NCBI GenBank assembly: GCA_902773925.1
Contig: CACYGI010000001.1
Coordinates: 404,836 to 468,835 of the forward strand
Length of the DNA stretch: 64,000 nucleotides
Direction of reading: 5' to 3'
DNA from: an uncultured Bacteroidia bacterium
GTDB taxonomy: Bacteria; Bacteroidota; Bacteroidia; Bacteroidales; UBA932
Shown: in pieces, positions 1-7,787 of the stretch
How positions within the stretch are numbered: position 1 is the first letter of the stretch
Layout of the letters: every line of letters begins with the position of its first letter
Notes under the pieces: model-generated
The model's input: the letters and a program-made list of their open reading frames with translations, nothing else
Databases searched by the model: none
What the model was told of the DNA's origin: nothing
Made by a program: the position numbers and the translations under genes

Positions 1-38
1 TCGCTGAGTACTAATAGTACGACGCAGTTCAAAATGAG
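1..38 (+). rRNA. 23S rRNA, 3' end (partial)
   Basis: The window opens inside the last helix of a 23S rRNA. The GAGTACTAATAGTACG block at 6-21 matches the conserved 3'-terminal segment that carries GTACTAAT in bacterial 23S genes. By analogy with E. coli the mature end falls about 23 bases after ACTAAT, near position 38. A terminator follows at once, so no 5S gene is attached on this side. A 5S identity was considered but the block does not fit a 5S 3' end. Confidence 0.8.
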
Positions 39-70
39 GGACCGGTGTGTATGCACCGGCCCCTTTTTTT
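38..70 (+). terminator. Rho-independent terminator after 23S rRNA
   Basis: Stem CCGGTG (42-47) pairs with CACCGG (54-59), extended by GGG 38-40 with CCC 61-63 around one mismatch. A run of seven T follows at 64-70. It ends the 23S transcript. Confidence 0.85.
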
Positions 71-97
71 GTATATTTGTGCAACAACTAAGCGATT

Positions 98-2950
98 ATG
101 AAGCATCACGCATTACCGTTGATACTCATGGCTCTGGCGCTTTTTTCCTGCCAGGAAAAGCCGGTGATCGTGCCTGCATTCACGGCTGTGACAGGAGAGT
201 CTCCCGAAGGGACGGTCCGTACCCAATATGGCGAGGGCGGTCTGTTCTGGAGCGAAGGCGACCGCCTCAGCGTCTTTGTCGGCAACAATGCCAATGTCGA
301 GTATTATATGACTTCCGGCGCCGGGACATCCGAAGCCACTTTCGCCCGCACCGAAGGCGTTTCGTACCTTGCCAATTACAAGCTGGACCGCAATTATGCC
401 CTCTATCCATCCGATGAGACGGCTACGATCAGCCGCGAGGCCCTGATCACGGCCAGTCTTCCGCAGGTGCAGCATTATGCCAAGGGCAGTTTTGCGCCCG
501 CATCGTTCCCGATGGTGGCCGTGACGGGCAGTCAGGATGATCTCATCCTTCGTTTCCGCAACCTTTGCAGTGCATTCCAATTCAATATCAAAGGCTCCAC
601 GACGCTCAAGAGCATCGAGCTGCGGGGCAACAACAACGAGCCGCTTAGCGGCACCGCGACGATCGCAGCCGCCTACGGGGAGGCTCCCGTCCTGACGATG
701 GCGGAGGGCTCTTCCACTACGGTCACTCTGGATTGCGGAGAGGGTGTCAGTCTGACTTCCGTGCCGACAGACTTCTGGGTGGTTATCCCGCCGACGGATT
801 TTACGAAAGGCTTCACGGTCGTTCTGACCGCAGCGGACGGCCGTCAGATGTCCTATTCGCTGGACAGTAAGGTCAGTATCCCTCGCAACTGCATCCAGCC
901 TGTAGAGGCGTTCCATTTTCGCCCGAAGGGCGATGCGGATCACTTTACGGCCAGGTACGAACCGCTGCCCACGGATGTCAGTCTCTGGCAGTCAGGAGCG
1001 CAGATCCGTGTTTTCGACAGCCAGGGAGCAGAGCATCTGCTCACGCTCGATCCGGTTTCGGCAGGCCAGCGTGAAGGCCGTTTCGAAGATGCTTCGATAG
1101 AAGATTACACCCAGCAGGTCACGGCCGTCTGGCCCGCTTCGCTGGATGTGCACGCCGACGGCGGCCGACTGGAGTTTGACCTGCCGCAGGTACTCTATCC
1201 ATACGAGGGGACGATAGATCCCGGATCGATGCCGCAGGTTGGCCGCAGCGCTTCTGACGGCTCGATCGCGCTCCGCCAGATAGCGGGCATTCTCGCAGTC
1301 ACGGTTGACAGCCGCGTACCGATGTCGGCTCTTCGCCTCACCTCATTCGGCAGTGTGCCTCTCTGGGGCCGGGCGAGCGTCGAGTTTTCTTCCGAGGGAA
1401 TGCCTGTTATTACGATGCGCGCTCCCGATGAGGGTGACGGTCACACACTTATACTCAAGACCACCTGTGGATCGCAGAGCGATGCTTCCGCCGGGACCGA
1501 GATGTTCATAACCGGAGACAATTCCACCGTTTCCGAGGGGTTGCTCCCCGGTGGCCCGGGCGGGAGGGTGACATATTATTTCACAGTACCGGAGGCAGCG
1601 CTTTCCGAAGGGTTCAACATTACCCTGCTCGATAATGCCTACGGGTTTATGGAGGAGGACTGGCGCTCGGCTTCGATAGTGCGCGCCCAGAGCTCTCCGC
1701 TTTCGCTCAGCTACGTTTGCGCCAGCGATGCGCAGGCCCGCACGGATGTCATCAACAAGGCCTTCTACAAGGATATATTTATGGACAGCGGCATTTCGGT
1801 GACATCCAATACATCGATGCCGGTGGTCGAGCACCTCGGCCTCTCGCTCGAGTATTTCCGTGCCGACGGCAACAATACTACCACTCGCGCCCAGCAGACC
1901 GCCATTTACGTCGGTTCGCTCGGCGATGCCAACGGCCGCATCCTCTATCCCGACGGCGCACCGCGTTACCGGATGGTGTATGTTAACGGCGGCAGCTCGG
2001 CGACGCACGGATATACGCTGGAGTCCGAAGGCCGCGAGCGTTACCGCCAGTTCGTGCACAAAGGCGGTTCGTATCTCGGATCGTGCGCGGGCGCTTATCT
2101 GGCCACGCAGGGCTATCAGCTGGACTATATCGCAAGCCCGGACTACCTGGGCCTCTGGCCGAGCCACTGCAACCGTCTCTCGACGCCCAATTTCTACGTC
2201 GAGCACAGCATTCCGGCAGACAGCCCGCTACTCAAATATTATGATTTCGGCGGCCGCTTCCATATCGATTCGATCCGTCACCACAACGGCCCGTGCTTCA
2301 TAGACTGGGCGACGGTCCCGGGGACCGAGGTGCTCTCGATTTTCGATTATCCGGACCGCGCCGATATGCACGGCAATCCCACCGCCATCGCTTACAAGGC
2401 GGACGAGTGGACGGGCCGCGTCATTCCGTGTGGCTCGCATCCCGAGCAGTCGTGGCACCCGGACAATCTGGGTATGATGATAGGTATGGTGAAGTACTGT
2501 TTCGACGGTGTCGGAAATGCCCGCGTCAAGGGCAACCTGCGCAACGGCCAGGTCCGCCGCATGGTTTGCAATTCGCTGCAGAACAATCCTGACTTCACGG
2601 CTGTCGGCGACAAGCAGTGCCATCATTTCCTGGTGGCGATACCTTCGACGGCCCGCAATATCCGCTTCCGCCTCGAGGCGCTGGCAGATTACCATCTGAG
2701 CCTGATGCTTGCCAAGGATACTTTCGCATTCACCGAGGATGCCCAGTACCGTGCGAGCGACGGGGGCAGGGTGCAGGAGCTTGCGTTCGACAGCCTCGAG
2801 CGCGGTCTCTGGTATGTGGGAGTGCAGTGCGAAGATACCGTGACGGTATCCAATCCGCATGGGACTTACGGTACGGTATATACCAATACCGGCGTGCTCA
2901 ACGGCGTCCCTTATACCATATGTGTAACCTGGGATTATAAGGGGGAATGA
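98..2950 (+). CDS. Fimbrillin-like lipoprotein with class I amidotransferase-like (BPL_N-type) domain
   Basis: A 950-residue predicted surface or periplasmic lipoprotein. The signal peptide ends in a lipobox with Cys18 (ALFSC). Residues about 25-275 and 285-560 look like two fimbrillin-type beta domains (features such as 'FWSEGDRLSVF' near residue 50). Residues about 590-820 resemble the glutamine-amidotransferase-like domain found at the N-terminus of some biotin-protein ligases (BPL_N): GGSSATHG, then the nucleophile-elbow motif GSCAGAY with Cys663. The last 100 residues resemble a beta-sandwich of the pre-peptidase type. A TATATTTG -7 element at 72-79 overlaps the rRNA terminator tail. The next gene overlaps by 4 bases, so the two are co-transcribed. 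Substrate unknown; the enzymatic role is inferred from the motif only. Confidence 0.75.
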   Translation: MKHHALPLILMALALFSCQEKPVIVPAFTAVTGESPEGTVRTQYGEGGLFWSEGDRLSVFVGNNANVEYYMTSGAGTSEATFARTEGVSYLANYKLDRNYALYPSDETATISREALITASLPQVQHYAKGSFAPASFPMVAVTGSQDDLILRFRNLCSAFQFNIKGSTTLKSIELRGNNNEPLSGTATIAAAYGEAPVLTMAEGSSTTVTLDCGEGVSLTSVPTDFWVVIPPTDFTKGFTVVLTAADGRQMSYSLDSKVSIPRNCIQPVEAFHFRPKGDADHFTARYEPLPTDVSLWQSGAQIRVFDSQGAEHLLTLDPVSAGQREGRFEDASIEDYTQQVTAVWPASLDVHADGGRLEFDLPQVLYPYEGTIDPGSMPQVGRSASDGSIALRQIAGILAVTVDSRVPMSALRLTSFGSVPLWGRASVEFSSEGMPVITMRAPDEGDGHTLILKTTCGSQSDASAGTEMFITGDNSTVSEGLLPGGPGGRVTYYFTVPEAALSEGFNITLLDNAYGFMEEDWRSASIVRAQSSPLSLSYVCASDAQARTDVINKAFYKDIFMDSGISVTSNTSMPVVEHLGLSLEYFRADGNNTTTRAQQTAIYVGSLGDANGRILYPDGAPRYRMVYVNGGSSATHGYTLESEGRERYRQFVHKGGSYLGSCAGAYLATQGYQLDYIASPDYLGLWPSHCNRLSTPNFYVEHSIPADSPLLKYYDFGGRFHIDSIRHHNGPCFIDWATVPGTEVLSIFDYPDRADMHGNPTAIAYKADEWTGRVIPCGSHPEQSWHPDNLGMMIGMVKYCFDGVGNARVKGNLRNGQVRRMVCNSLQNNPDFTAVGDKQCHHFLVAIPSTARNIRFRLEALADYHLSLMLAKDTFAFTEDAQYRASDGGRVQELAFDSLERGLWYVGVQCEDTVTVSNPHGTYGTVYTNTGVLNGVPYTICVTWDYKGE

Positions 2951-4623
2951 GTATGAGAAAGCTGATCATTACTTCCATCTGCATCCTCCTCTGCCTGACC
3001 GCCTGCCAGGAGCAGAATCTGCAACCCGTCGAAAAGCCTTTGACGGTTCGCGCGACAATTGAAAATCTCGATACCCGTACCGCCCTTCAGCCCGAGGACA
3101 ATATGTATAAGGTTGTATGGATGACGGGTGACCAGATAACCGTTACCGACGGCGGCCGCAGCGCCGTTTACGGGGTCAGTGCCGGCGGATCGTCCGTGGC
3201 GGATCTCGAGATTGTCAGCGGCCCGACAGATATCTTCGGCGAAGGCAGCTTGGCATATTACCCTTCGTCGCTCGCAACCGGGTCGATACCCGCTTTCCAG
3301 ACCTGGGCCGAGGGTGCCGTGGTCGAGGTGCCGATGGCTGCTTCTGCCATCACTTCGGATATGGTATTCCACAATCTGTGCGGAATGATCCGCCTTGATA
3401 TCTCGACCGCCCTCGAAGGGGTCGAGGTGGATCGCATCGTGGCATTTGCCGACCAGCCGATGAGCGGACAGTTTACCATTCACGATGACCGTGCCGTAAT
3501 TACCCAGGGCAATGAAGGCGTGCAGCTGCGTTGCCCGGCCGTGCCTTTGGGCGCAGAGCCCACATCATTCTACATCAACGTCCCGGCCGATTCATATACC
3601 GGCCTGGTGATATCCGTCTTCGATACGCGCGGCCGTGCGCAGGTCATCCGTCTCAAGGAAGGCGCCGTATATACCGTCCGCCGCAGCGAAGTCTGTCCCA
3701 TCACGCTCGTGGCCAATGATTTTGAAACAGTGCCACTGCAGGGAGCGCAACTGCGCCCGGGTCAGGATTTCAACCAGATGGTCAAACGGCTTACCGGCAC
3801 CCGCCGCACGGTGACGGACGCGGATTCGGTATTGAAGCGGATCGTGTTCGAGACAGGTTCGCGGGTATCTTCCGGCCTGCGTGCCGATGCTTTCGATTCG
3901 CAGTGGCCCGTCTGGATCAATTACAATGAAGGCCAGAGGCTCATCACTGTTTCCACGCCGGCTGATTATTTCCAGGCAAACAAGATATCGGCATTTATGT
4001 TCGCCCACCTGGAGTCTCTCGAGGCCATCGAAAACCTCGGCTCCCTGAATACGGACGGGGCGATAACGATGAATGGAATGTTCTCCTACTGCGGTTCGCG
4101 CAGCACAACGATGGATATGGACGTAAGCCACTTCAACACTTCGTCGGTGACCACGTTCTATCAGATGTTCTATTACTGCAAGTCGCTCAGCAGCCTTGAT
4201 ATGACAGGCTGGGATACCTCGAAGGGAGTATCTTTCAACTATATGTTCTATTCGTGCAGCAGCCTGCCCGTCCTTGACCTGAGCAGCTTCTCGCTTGCCT
4301 CTGTCCCGGACAAGAACGGACTGACATATATGTTCAGCCGGATTCCATACCTGAGAGAGATGCGTCTTGGCCCCGCTTTCCAGATGACGCCTTCCGCTAC
4401 GCCCAGCAGTTTCTTCCTAGCCTCGTCGGATGCCGTGGGCGTGAGGACCGCGTCAATGGCGGATCGACTTACGATCCACTGTACTGCGGCCGCCGCCAAC
4501 TGGCTGTGCAGGACCAACCTGCGCTGGATCAAGAGCGGCTACAAGATAGGCGCTCCGAAGGATGTCGAATTCCTTGACCGGGAGACCGGCGAGCCGATAA
4601 CGGTCATCTGGGGAGCTGACTAA
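2947..4623 (+). CDS. Fimbrillin-like lipoprotein with DUF285 (BspA-type) repeats
   Basis: A 558-residue lipoprotein with a lipobox at Cys20 (CLTAC). Residues about 30-250 form a fimbrillin-like domain (VVWMTGDQITV resembles the equivalent segment in the upstream gene). Residues about 375-460 carry DUF285-type repeats of roughly 25 residues, each with a pattern like 'F.YMFY.CSSL..LDLS.F' and MF-Y-C-S-L landmarks; these occur in bacterial surface adhesins. Start: ATG at 2947 overlaps the upstream stop by 4 bases; ATG at 2953 is equally possible. Likely surface-exposed binding protein acting with the upstream lipoprotein; the ligand is unknown. Confidence 0.75.
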   Translation: MSMRKLIITSICILLCLTACQEQNLQPVEKPLTVRATIENLDTRTALQPEDNMYKVVWMTGDQITVTDGGRSAVYGVSAGGSSVADLEIVSGPTDIFGEGSLAYYPSSLATGSIPAFQTWAEGAVVEVPMAASAITSDMVFHNLCGMIRLDISTALEGVEVDRIVAFADQPMSGQFTIHDDRAVITQGNEGVQLRCPAVPLGAEPTSFYINVPADSYTGLVISVFDTRGRAQVIRLKEGAVYTVRRSEVCPITLVANDFETVPLQGAQLRPGQDFNQMVKRLTGTRRTVTDADSVLKRIVFETGSRVSSGLRADAFDSQWPVWINYNEGQRLITVSTPADYFQANKISAFMFAHLESLEAIENLGSLNTDGAITMNGMFSYCGSRSTTMDMDVSHFNTSSVTTFYQMFYYCKSLSSLDMTGWDTSKGVSFNYMFYSCSSLPVLDLSSFSLASVPDKNGLTYMFSRIPYLREMRLGPAFQMTPSATPSSFFLASSDAVGVRTASMADRLTIHCTAAAANWLCRTNLRWIKSGYKIGAPKDVEFLDRETGEPITVIWGAD

Positions 4624-4626
4624 AAT

Positions 4627-4657
4627 AAAACAGGAGCCCGTAGCGGACTCCTGTTTT
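4627..4657. terminator. Bidirectional terminator between convergent genes
   Basis: Perfect 10-bp stem: AAAACAGGAG (4627-4636) pairs with CTCCTGTTTT (4648-4657), with A/T tracts on both sides. It serves the lipoprotein operon on the plus strand and the beta-barrel gene on the minus strand. Confidence 0.85.
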
Positions 4658-4676
4658 GTTTTCCTCAAAAGAGCTG

Positions 4677-5231
4677 TTAGAGCTTGATGCGGATACCGCC
4701 AAGGACGATACCCTGCTCGCCGAAGCCGGCCTCTGCAAATACGCAGAAATTGCGGCCGAACTCAAGACCGATCGGAGATACCTGGAAGTTGACGAACCAA
4801 CCCGAATCGTTTGCATCTACCATTGATGCGAGGGTAGCACCGACTGCGAGTTTCGAATACATATTGAAGCCGTTGGTGCGGAGCCAGTGGAGCTTCATAC
4901 CCGGCATAAGGGTGTAGTAGCGGCACTCAAAGTTCTCAGCAGCACCGTTGGGAACACCTGCCTTTGCGGTAGTGTGCTGATAGACACCGCTCAGACCGAA
5001 CGAGAAATACTTGTTCGTGCGGAAATAGAGATCTGCCGAGATAGGGCCGATGAACTTTGCGTCCTGGAGAACGTACTCAGGGTTTTCAGCGCCGGCAGCG
5101 AAAATGACAGCGGAGAGAATCTGGGAGTTCGACAGTGCACCGTAAGATACGGAAATCTCTGTTTTGTAGTTCTGTGCGCTTGCTCCGAAAGTGATGAGCA
5201 TAGCGGCGATTGCAACAAGAATTTTCTTCAT
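4677..5231 (-). CDS. Small outer-membrane beta-barrel protein
   Basis: A 184-residue exported protein. The frame extends 16 codons further upstream, but the start at 5231 gives a classic signal peptide (MKKILVAIAAML, cleavage after ASA before QN). The mature part shows alternating hydrophobic and polar residues with aromatic girdle positions and ends in 'GGIRIKL', as in small 8-stranded outer-membrane porin-like proteins. No enzymatic motif is visible. A -7 element TACCTTTGC lies at 5269-5261 on the minus strand; no -33 element is obvious. Function unknown. Confidence 0.7.
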   Translation of the reverse strand: MKKILVAIAAMLITFGASAQNYKTEISVSYGALSNSQILSAVIFAAGAENPEYVLQDAKFIGPISADLYFRTNKYFSFGLSGVYQHTTAKAGVPNGAAENFECRYYTLMPGMKLHWLRTNGFNMYSKLAVGATLASMVDANDSGWFVNFQVSPIGLEFGRNFCVFAEAGFGEQGIVLGGIRIKL

Positions 5232-5278
5232 ACTACAGGTTATTGGATTTTTTTTGCGCAGCAAAGGTATAAAAATCA

Positions 5279-5309
5279 TTTGAATTCAGTTCGAATCGTG
5301 TTATATTTG
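5279..5309 (+). promoter_or_regulatory. Bacteroidota-type promoter of the redox-sensor operon
   Basis: TTTG at 5279-5282, exactly 19 bases, then TATATTTG at 5302-5309. This is a perfect match to the Bacteroidota sigma-ABfr consensus. Transcription should start near 5317, about 20 bases before the first DRTGG gene. Confidence 0.85.
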
Positions 5310-5337
5310 TACAATAAGAAACAGTAAAACCACGATT

Positions 5338-5682
5338 ATGAAGATAAAAGAAATTGCCAAACTCCTGGACGGCCGCATCCTCGGCTGCCAGGACAATTTT
5401 GAAATGGAATTCCACAAAGCCTTTTCGTCAGATCTGATGAGCGACGTCCTCAAAGTATCGTTCGATGATACATTGCTCATCACCGGCCTTTGCAACAACC
5501 AGACTATGCGTACGGCTGATATGGCCGACGTATCGGTTGTCATTATCGGTAGGGACAAGAGGGCTGACGAGGAGATGCTTTCCCTGGCTGAGGATAGCGG
5601 CATCACCATCATCGAGAGTCCCTACAGCCTGTTTAAAATCAGCGGCATCCTCTTCAGTGTGGGGATTAAGCCGCTTTATTGA
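5338..5682 (+). CDS. DRTGG domain protein (first copy)
   Basis: A 114-residue cytosolic protein of the DRTGG family, a small alpha/beta domain also found in phosphotransacetylase-associated and CBS-containing regulators. Recognisable segments are KIKEIAKLLDG at the start, the SSDLMSDVLK block near residue 32, a central VVIIGRDK strand and IIESPYSLF near the end. A second copy lies at 7452-7781 in the same operon with the same SSDLLSDVM block. It is the first gene after a perfect promoter. The domain is thought to bind a ligand; the ligand is not known. Role in redox signalling is inferred from neighbours. Confidence 0.75.
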   Translation: MKIKEIAKLLDGRILGCQDNFEMEFHKAFSSDLMSDVLKVSFDDTLLITGLCNNQTMRTADMADVSVVIIGRDKRADEEMLSLAEDSGITIIESPYSLFKISGILFSVGIKPLY

Positions 5683-5690
5683 CGTTGTTT

Positions 5691-6107
5691 ATGCATTACA
5701 GTTTCGATATAGAAAGAGGCAATTTTACAGACGCGGGCCACGCATCGGCCAGCGTCAAGCGTACGCTCAAGCAGCTTGACGTCGCTCCAGCCAGCATCAA
5801 GCGCATCGTAGTCGCGCTCTACGAGGCGGAGATCAATGCCGTCGCGCACGCCTATGGCGGCAAGATTGACGTGGAGATTGACCCCGAAAAGATAGTCATG
5901 GTCGTGGCCGACGAAGGCCCCGGCATACCCAATGTTGACCTGGCGATGACCGAAGGCTGGTCCACCGCTTCGCAGAAAGTCCGCGAGATGGGCTTCGGCG
6001 CCGGTATGGGTCTTCCCAATATCAAGAAAAATACCGACGAACTCAAGATCGACACCAGGATCGGCGTGGGCACCACGCTGACGATGACCGTCTATCTCAA
6101 TTCATAG
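5691..6107 (+). CDS. RsbW-like anti-sigma/serine kinase-type GHKL ATPase
   Basis: A 138-residue single-domain GHKL ATPase of the anti-sigma-factor kinase type. The N box reads ALYEAEINAVAHA (Glu and Asn in place), G1 is DEGPGIPN and G2 is GFGAGMGLPNIKK. Such proteins bind ATP and phosphorylate or sequester a partner. The start is taken as ATG 5691; a TTG at 5679 overlapping the upstream stop is possible. No partner anti-anti-sigma (STAS) gene is seen in the window, so the target may be within this operon. Confidence 0.8.
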   Translation: MHYSFDIERGNFTDAGHASASVKRTLKQLDVAPASIKRIVVALYEAEINAVAHAYGGKIDVEIDPEKIVMVVADEGPGIPNVDLAMTEGWSTASQKVREMGFGAGMGLPNIKKNTDELKIDTRIGVGTTLTMTVYLNS

Positions 6108-6114
6108 CAGTCAG

Positions 6115-7455
6115 ATGGCTCAAGAGACTTACTTCCACCATTCGCTCAAGATCAACGACTACCTCTGCACGGGCTGCTCTTCCTGCATCCGCGCGTGTCC
6201 GACGGCCGCCCTGCGCATCCGCGACGGCAAGGTCATCCTCTCGGACAACAAGTGCGTTGACTGCGGCGAATGTATGCGTACGTGTCCCAGTCGGGCCATC
6301 TACGTCAAGCAGGACGATTTTCAGCTGATGGACAACTTCAAGTACCGCGTGGCGCTCGTCCCGGTCACGTTCATCGCCCAGTTTGAAAGCCGTTACAAGA
6401 CCAAAGCCATATATTCTTGCCTGCGCGAGCTCGGTTTTACGCACATCTACGAGGTGGAGCACGGCACCAAGTTCCTCGCCAGGCTGTACCGCCAGTATAT
6501 GGCGGACCACCCGGAGATCCGCACGTTCATCTCGCCCTACTGCCCGGCGGTCATCCGCCTGATACAGGTGAGATTCCCTTCGCTGGTGGACAACATTATC
6601 CCGCTCAAGTCGCCTCTTGACGTGGCGGCGCGCGTGATCCTGCGCCAGCTGATGGCCGAAGGAGTCAGCCGGGGGAGCATCGGTATATTCTATGTCACTC
6701 CCTGCGCGGCCAAGATCGCATCCGTCAAGAGCCCTGTCAGCGGTCAGGATACGTGCATCGCCGGGGTGATCAATATGGACTTCCTCTACAACAAGGTCAA
6801 ACTCCTGCTCAAGAATGCCGGAAAGGATGCGGTTGCAGTCAATCATTCGCTTACCGGCAAGGATATCCTGTGGCCTGTTACGGGCGGCGAGTCAGCCCTT
6901 TTCAGCGAGTCGAGCTTCGCTGTCGACGGCCTTGCGAACGTCATCGAATTTCTCGAAAACCTCGAAGATGAAAATATCGACGTACCCGGCCTGGTCGAGA
7001 TGCGTATCTGCGACCAGAGCTGTATGGGCGGCCCGCTGACGGTCAACAACCGTTTCGTGGCCCGCAACCGTCTCGAGAAGAGGGCGCAGCTGGTCGATCG
7101 GGTGCTGCGCATCCGCAAGGAGGATCCGACCCTGGACAATCCCGAGTTTACTGACGACCTTGCAAAGCAGCTGGTCATTCCGGCCATCAAGCCCCGTTCG
7201 ATGCTCAAGCTCTCTGACGACTTTTCCACCGCATTCCGTATGGCCGAGGAGATGAAGCGGCTCGAAAAAGCTCTTCCCGGTATCAACTGTGCGGCCTGCG
7301 GCGCTCCGACCTGTGCGGCATTTGCCGAAGACGTGGTCCGCGGCGAGGCCGATATCGACGGCTGCGTATTCGCGGACATCCGCAACAATCCCCCGGATGC
7401 CCTTCGCAAAGTGTGGGGAGAAAGATTGGACAATCAAAATACGACTACCAAATGA
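6115..7455 (+). CDS. [FeFe]-hydrogenase-like iron-sulfur protein, probably sensory
   Basis: 446 residues. Two [4Fe-4S] ferredoxin motifs come first (C18, C21, C24, C28 and C47, C50, C53, C57). The hydrogenase large-subunit domain follows. Its L1 motif reads SPYCP with Cys143 where catalytic enzymes have TSCCP; L2 is TPCAAK with Cys197; L3 is CDQSC with Cys299 and Cys303 followed by MGGP. All four cysteines that hold the H-cluster cubane are therefore present, but the proton-relay cysteine of L1 is replaced by Tyr142. A further Fe-S domain lies at C392, C395, C400, C417. The pattern suggests a redox or hydrogen sensor rather than an efficient hydrogenase (inference). The gene overlaps the second DRTGG gene by 4 bases. 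Confidence 0.82.
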   Translation: MAQETYFHHSLKINDYLCTGCSSCIRACPTAALRIRDGKVILSDNKCVDCGECMRTCPSRAIYVKQDDFQLMDNFKYRVALVPVTFIAQFESRYKTKAIYSCLRELGFTHIYEVEHGTKFLARLYRQYMADHPEIRTFISPYCPAVIRLIQVRFPSLVDNIIPLKSPLDVAARVILRQLMAEGVSRGSIGIFYVTPCAAKIASVKSPVSGQDTCIAGVINMDFLYNKVKLLLKNAGKDAVAVNHSLTGKDILWPVTGGESALFSESSFAVDGLANVIEFLENLEDENIDVPGLVEMRICDQSCMGGPLTVNNRFVARNRLEKRAQLVDRVLRIRKEDPTLDNPEFTDDLAKQLVIPAIKPRSMLKLSDDFSTAFRMAEEMKRLEKALPGINCAACGAPTCAAFAEDVVRGEADIDGCVFADIRNNPPDALRKVWGERLDNQNTTTK

Positions 7456-7781
7456 TACTCAAAGACATTATCGAAAGACTCAACCTCAAGTGCCTCAACG
7501 AGGCCAATCTGGACGCCGAGGTAAGCGGCGCATATTCTTCGGACCTGCTCAGCGACGTGATGGGCAATGCCCGCAGCGGCCAGGTCTGGATTACGATGCA
7601 GACGCACAAGAACGTCACGGCCATCGCTTCGCTCAAGGATATTCCGGCCGTCATCATCGTCCGTAACGGCGAGCCCGACGCAGATATGCTCGAGCACGCA
7701 AAGGAAGAGGATATCTGCATTCTGGTGAGTTCTGAGCCTACTTTCCAGGTCTGCGGCAAGCTTTACGAGCTGATAAAGTAA
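7452..7781 (+). CDS. DRTGG domain protein (second copy)
   Basis: A 109-residue protein paralogous to the one at 5338. Shared landmarks are the SSDLLSDVM block near residue 30, a central PAVIIVRNGE strand and a terminal hydrophobic segment. The start ATG at 7452 overlaps the hydrogenase-like gene's stop (ATGA). It contains TMQTHKNVTAIASL, a segment that aligns with LITGLCNNQTMRTA of the first copy. Having two copies flanking the hydrogenase-like gene suggests two ligand inputs or a heterodimer; this is inference. Confidence 0.75.
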   Translation: MILKDIIERLNLKCLNEANLDAEVSGAYSSDLLSDVMGNARSGQVWITMQTHKNVTAIASLKDIPAVIIVRNGEPDADMLEHAKEEDICILVSSEPTFQVCGKLYELIK

Positions 7782-7787
7782 GCGACC

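Noticed and set aside
1..38. 5S rRNA 3' end instead of 23S
   Set aside because: The GAGTACTAATAG block matches the 23S 3' terminus and not a 5S gene.
4887..5327. 146-residue plus-strand frame opposite the beta-barrel gene
   Set aside because: It is the shadow of a gene with a clear signal peptide on the other strand and has no domain.
5679..5690. TTG start for the RsbW-like ATPase overlapping the DRTGG stop
   Set aside because: ATG 5691 is in the same frame, gives the family N-terminus, and no Shine-Dalgarno sequence favours the TTG.
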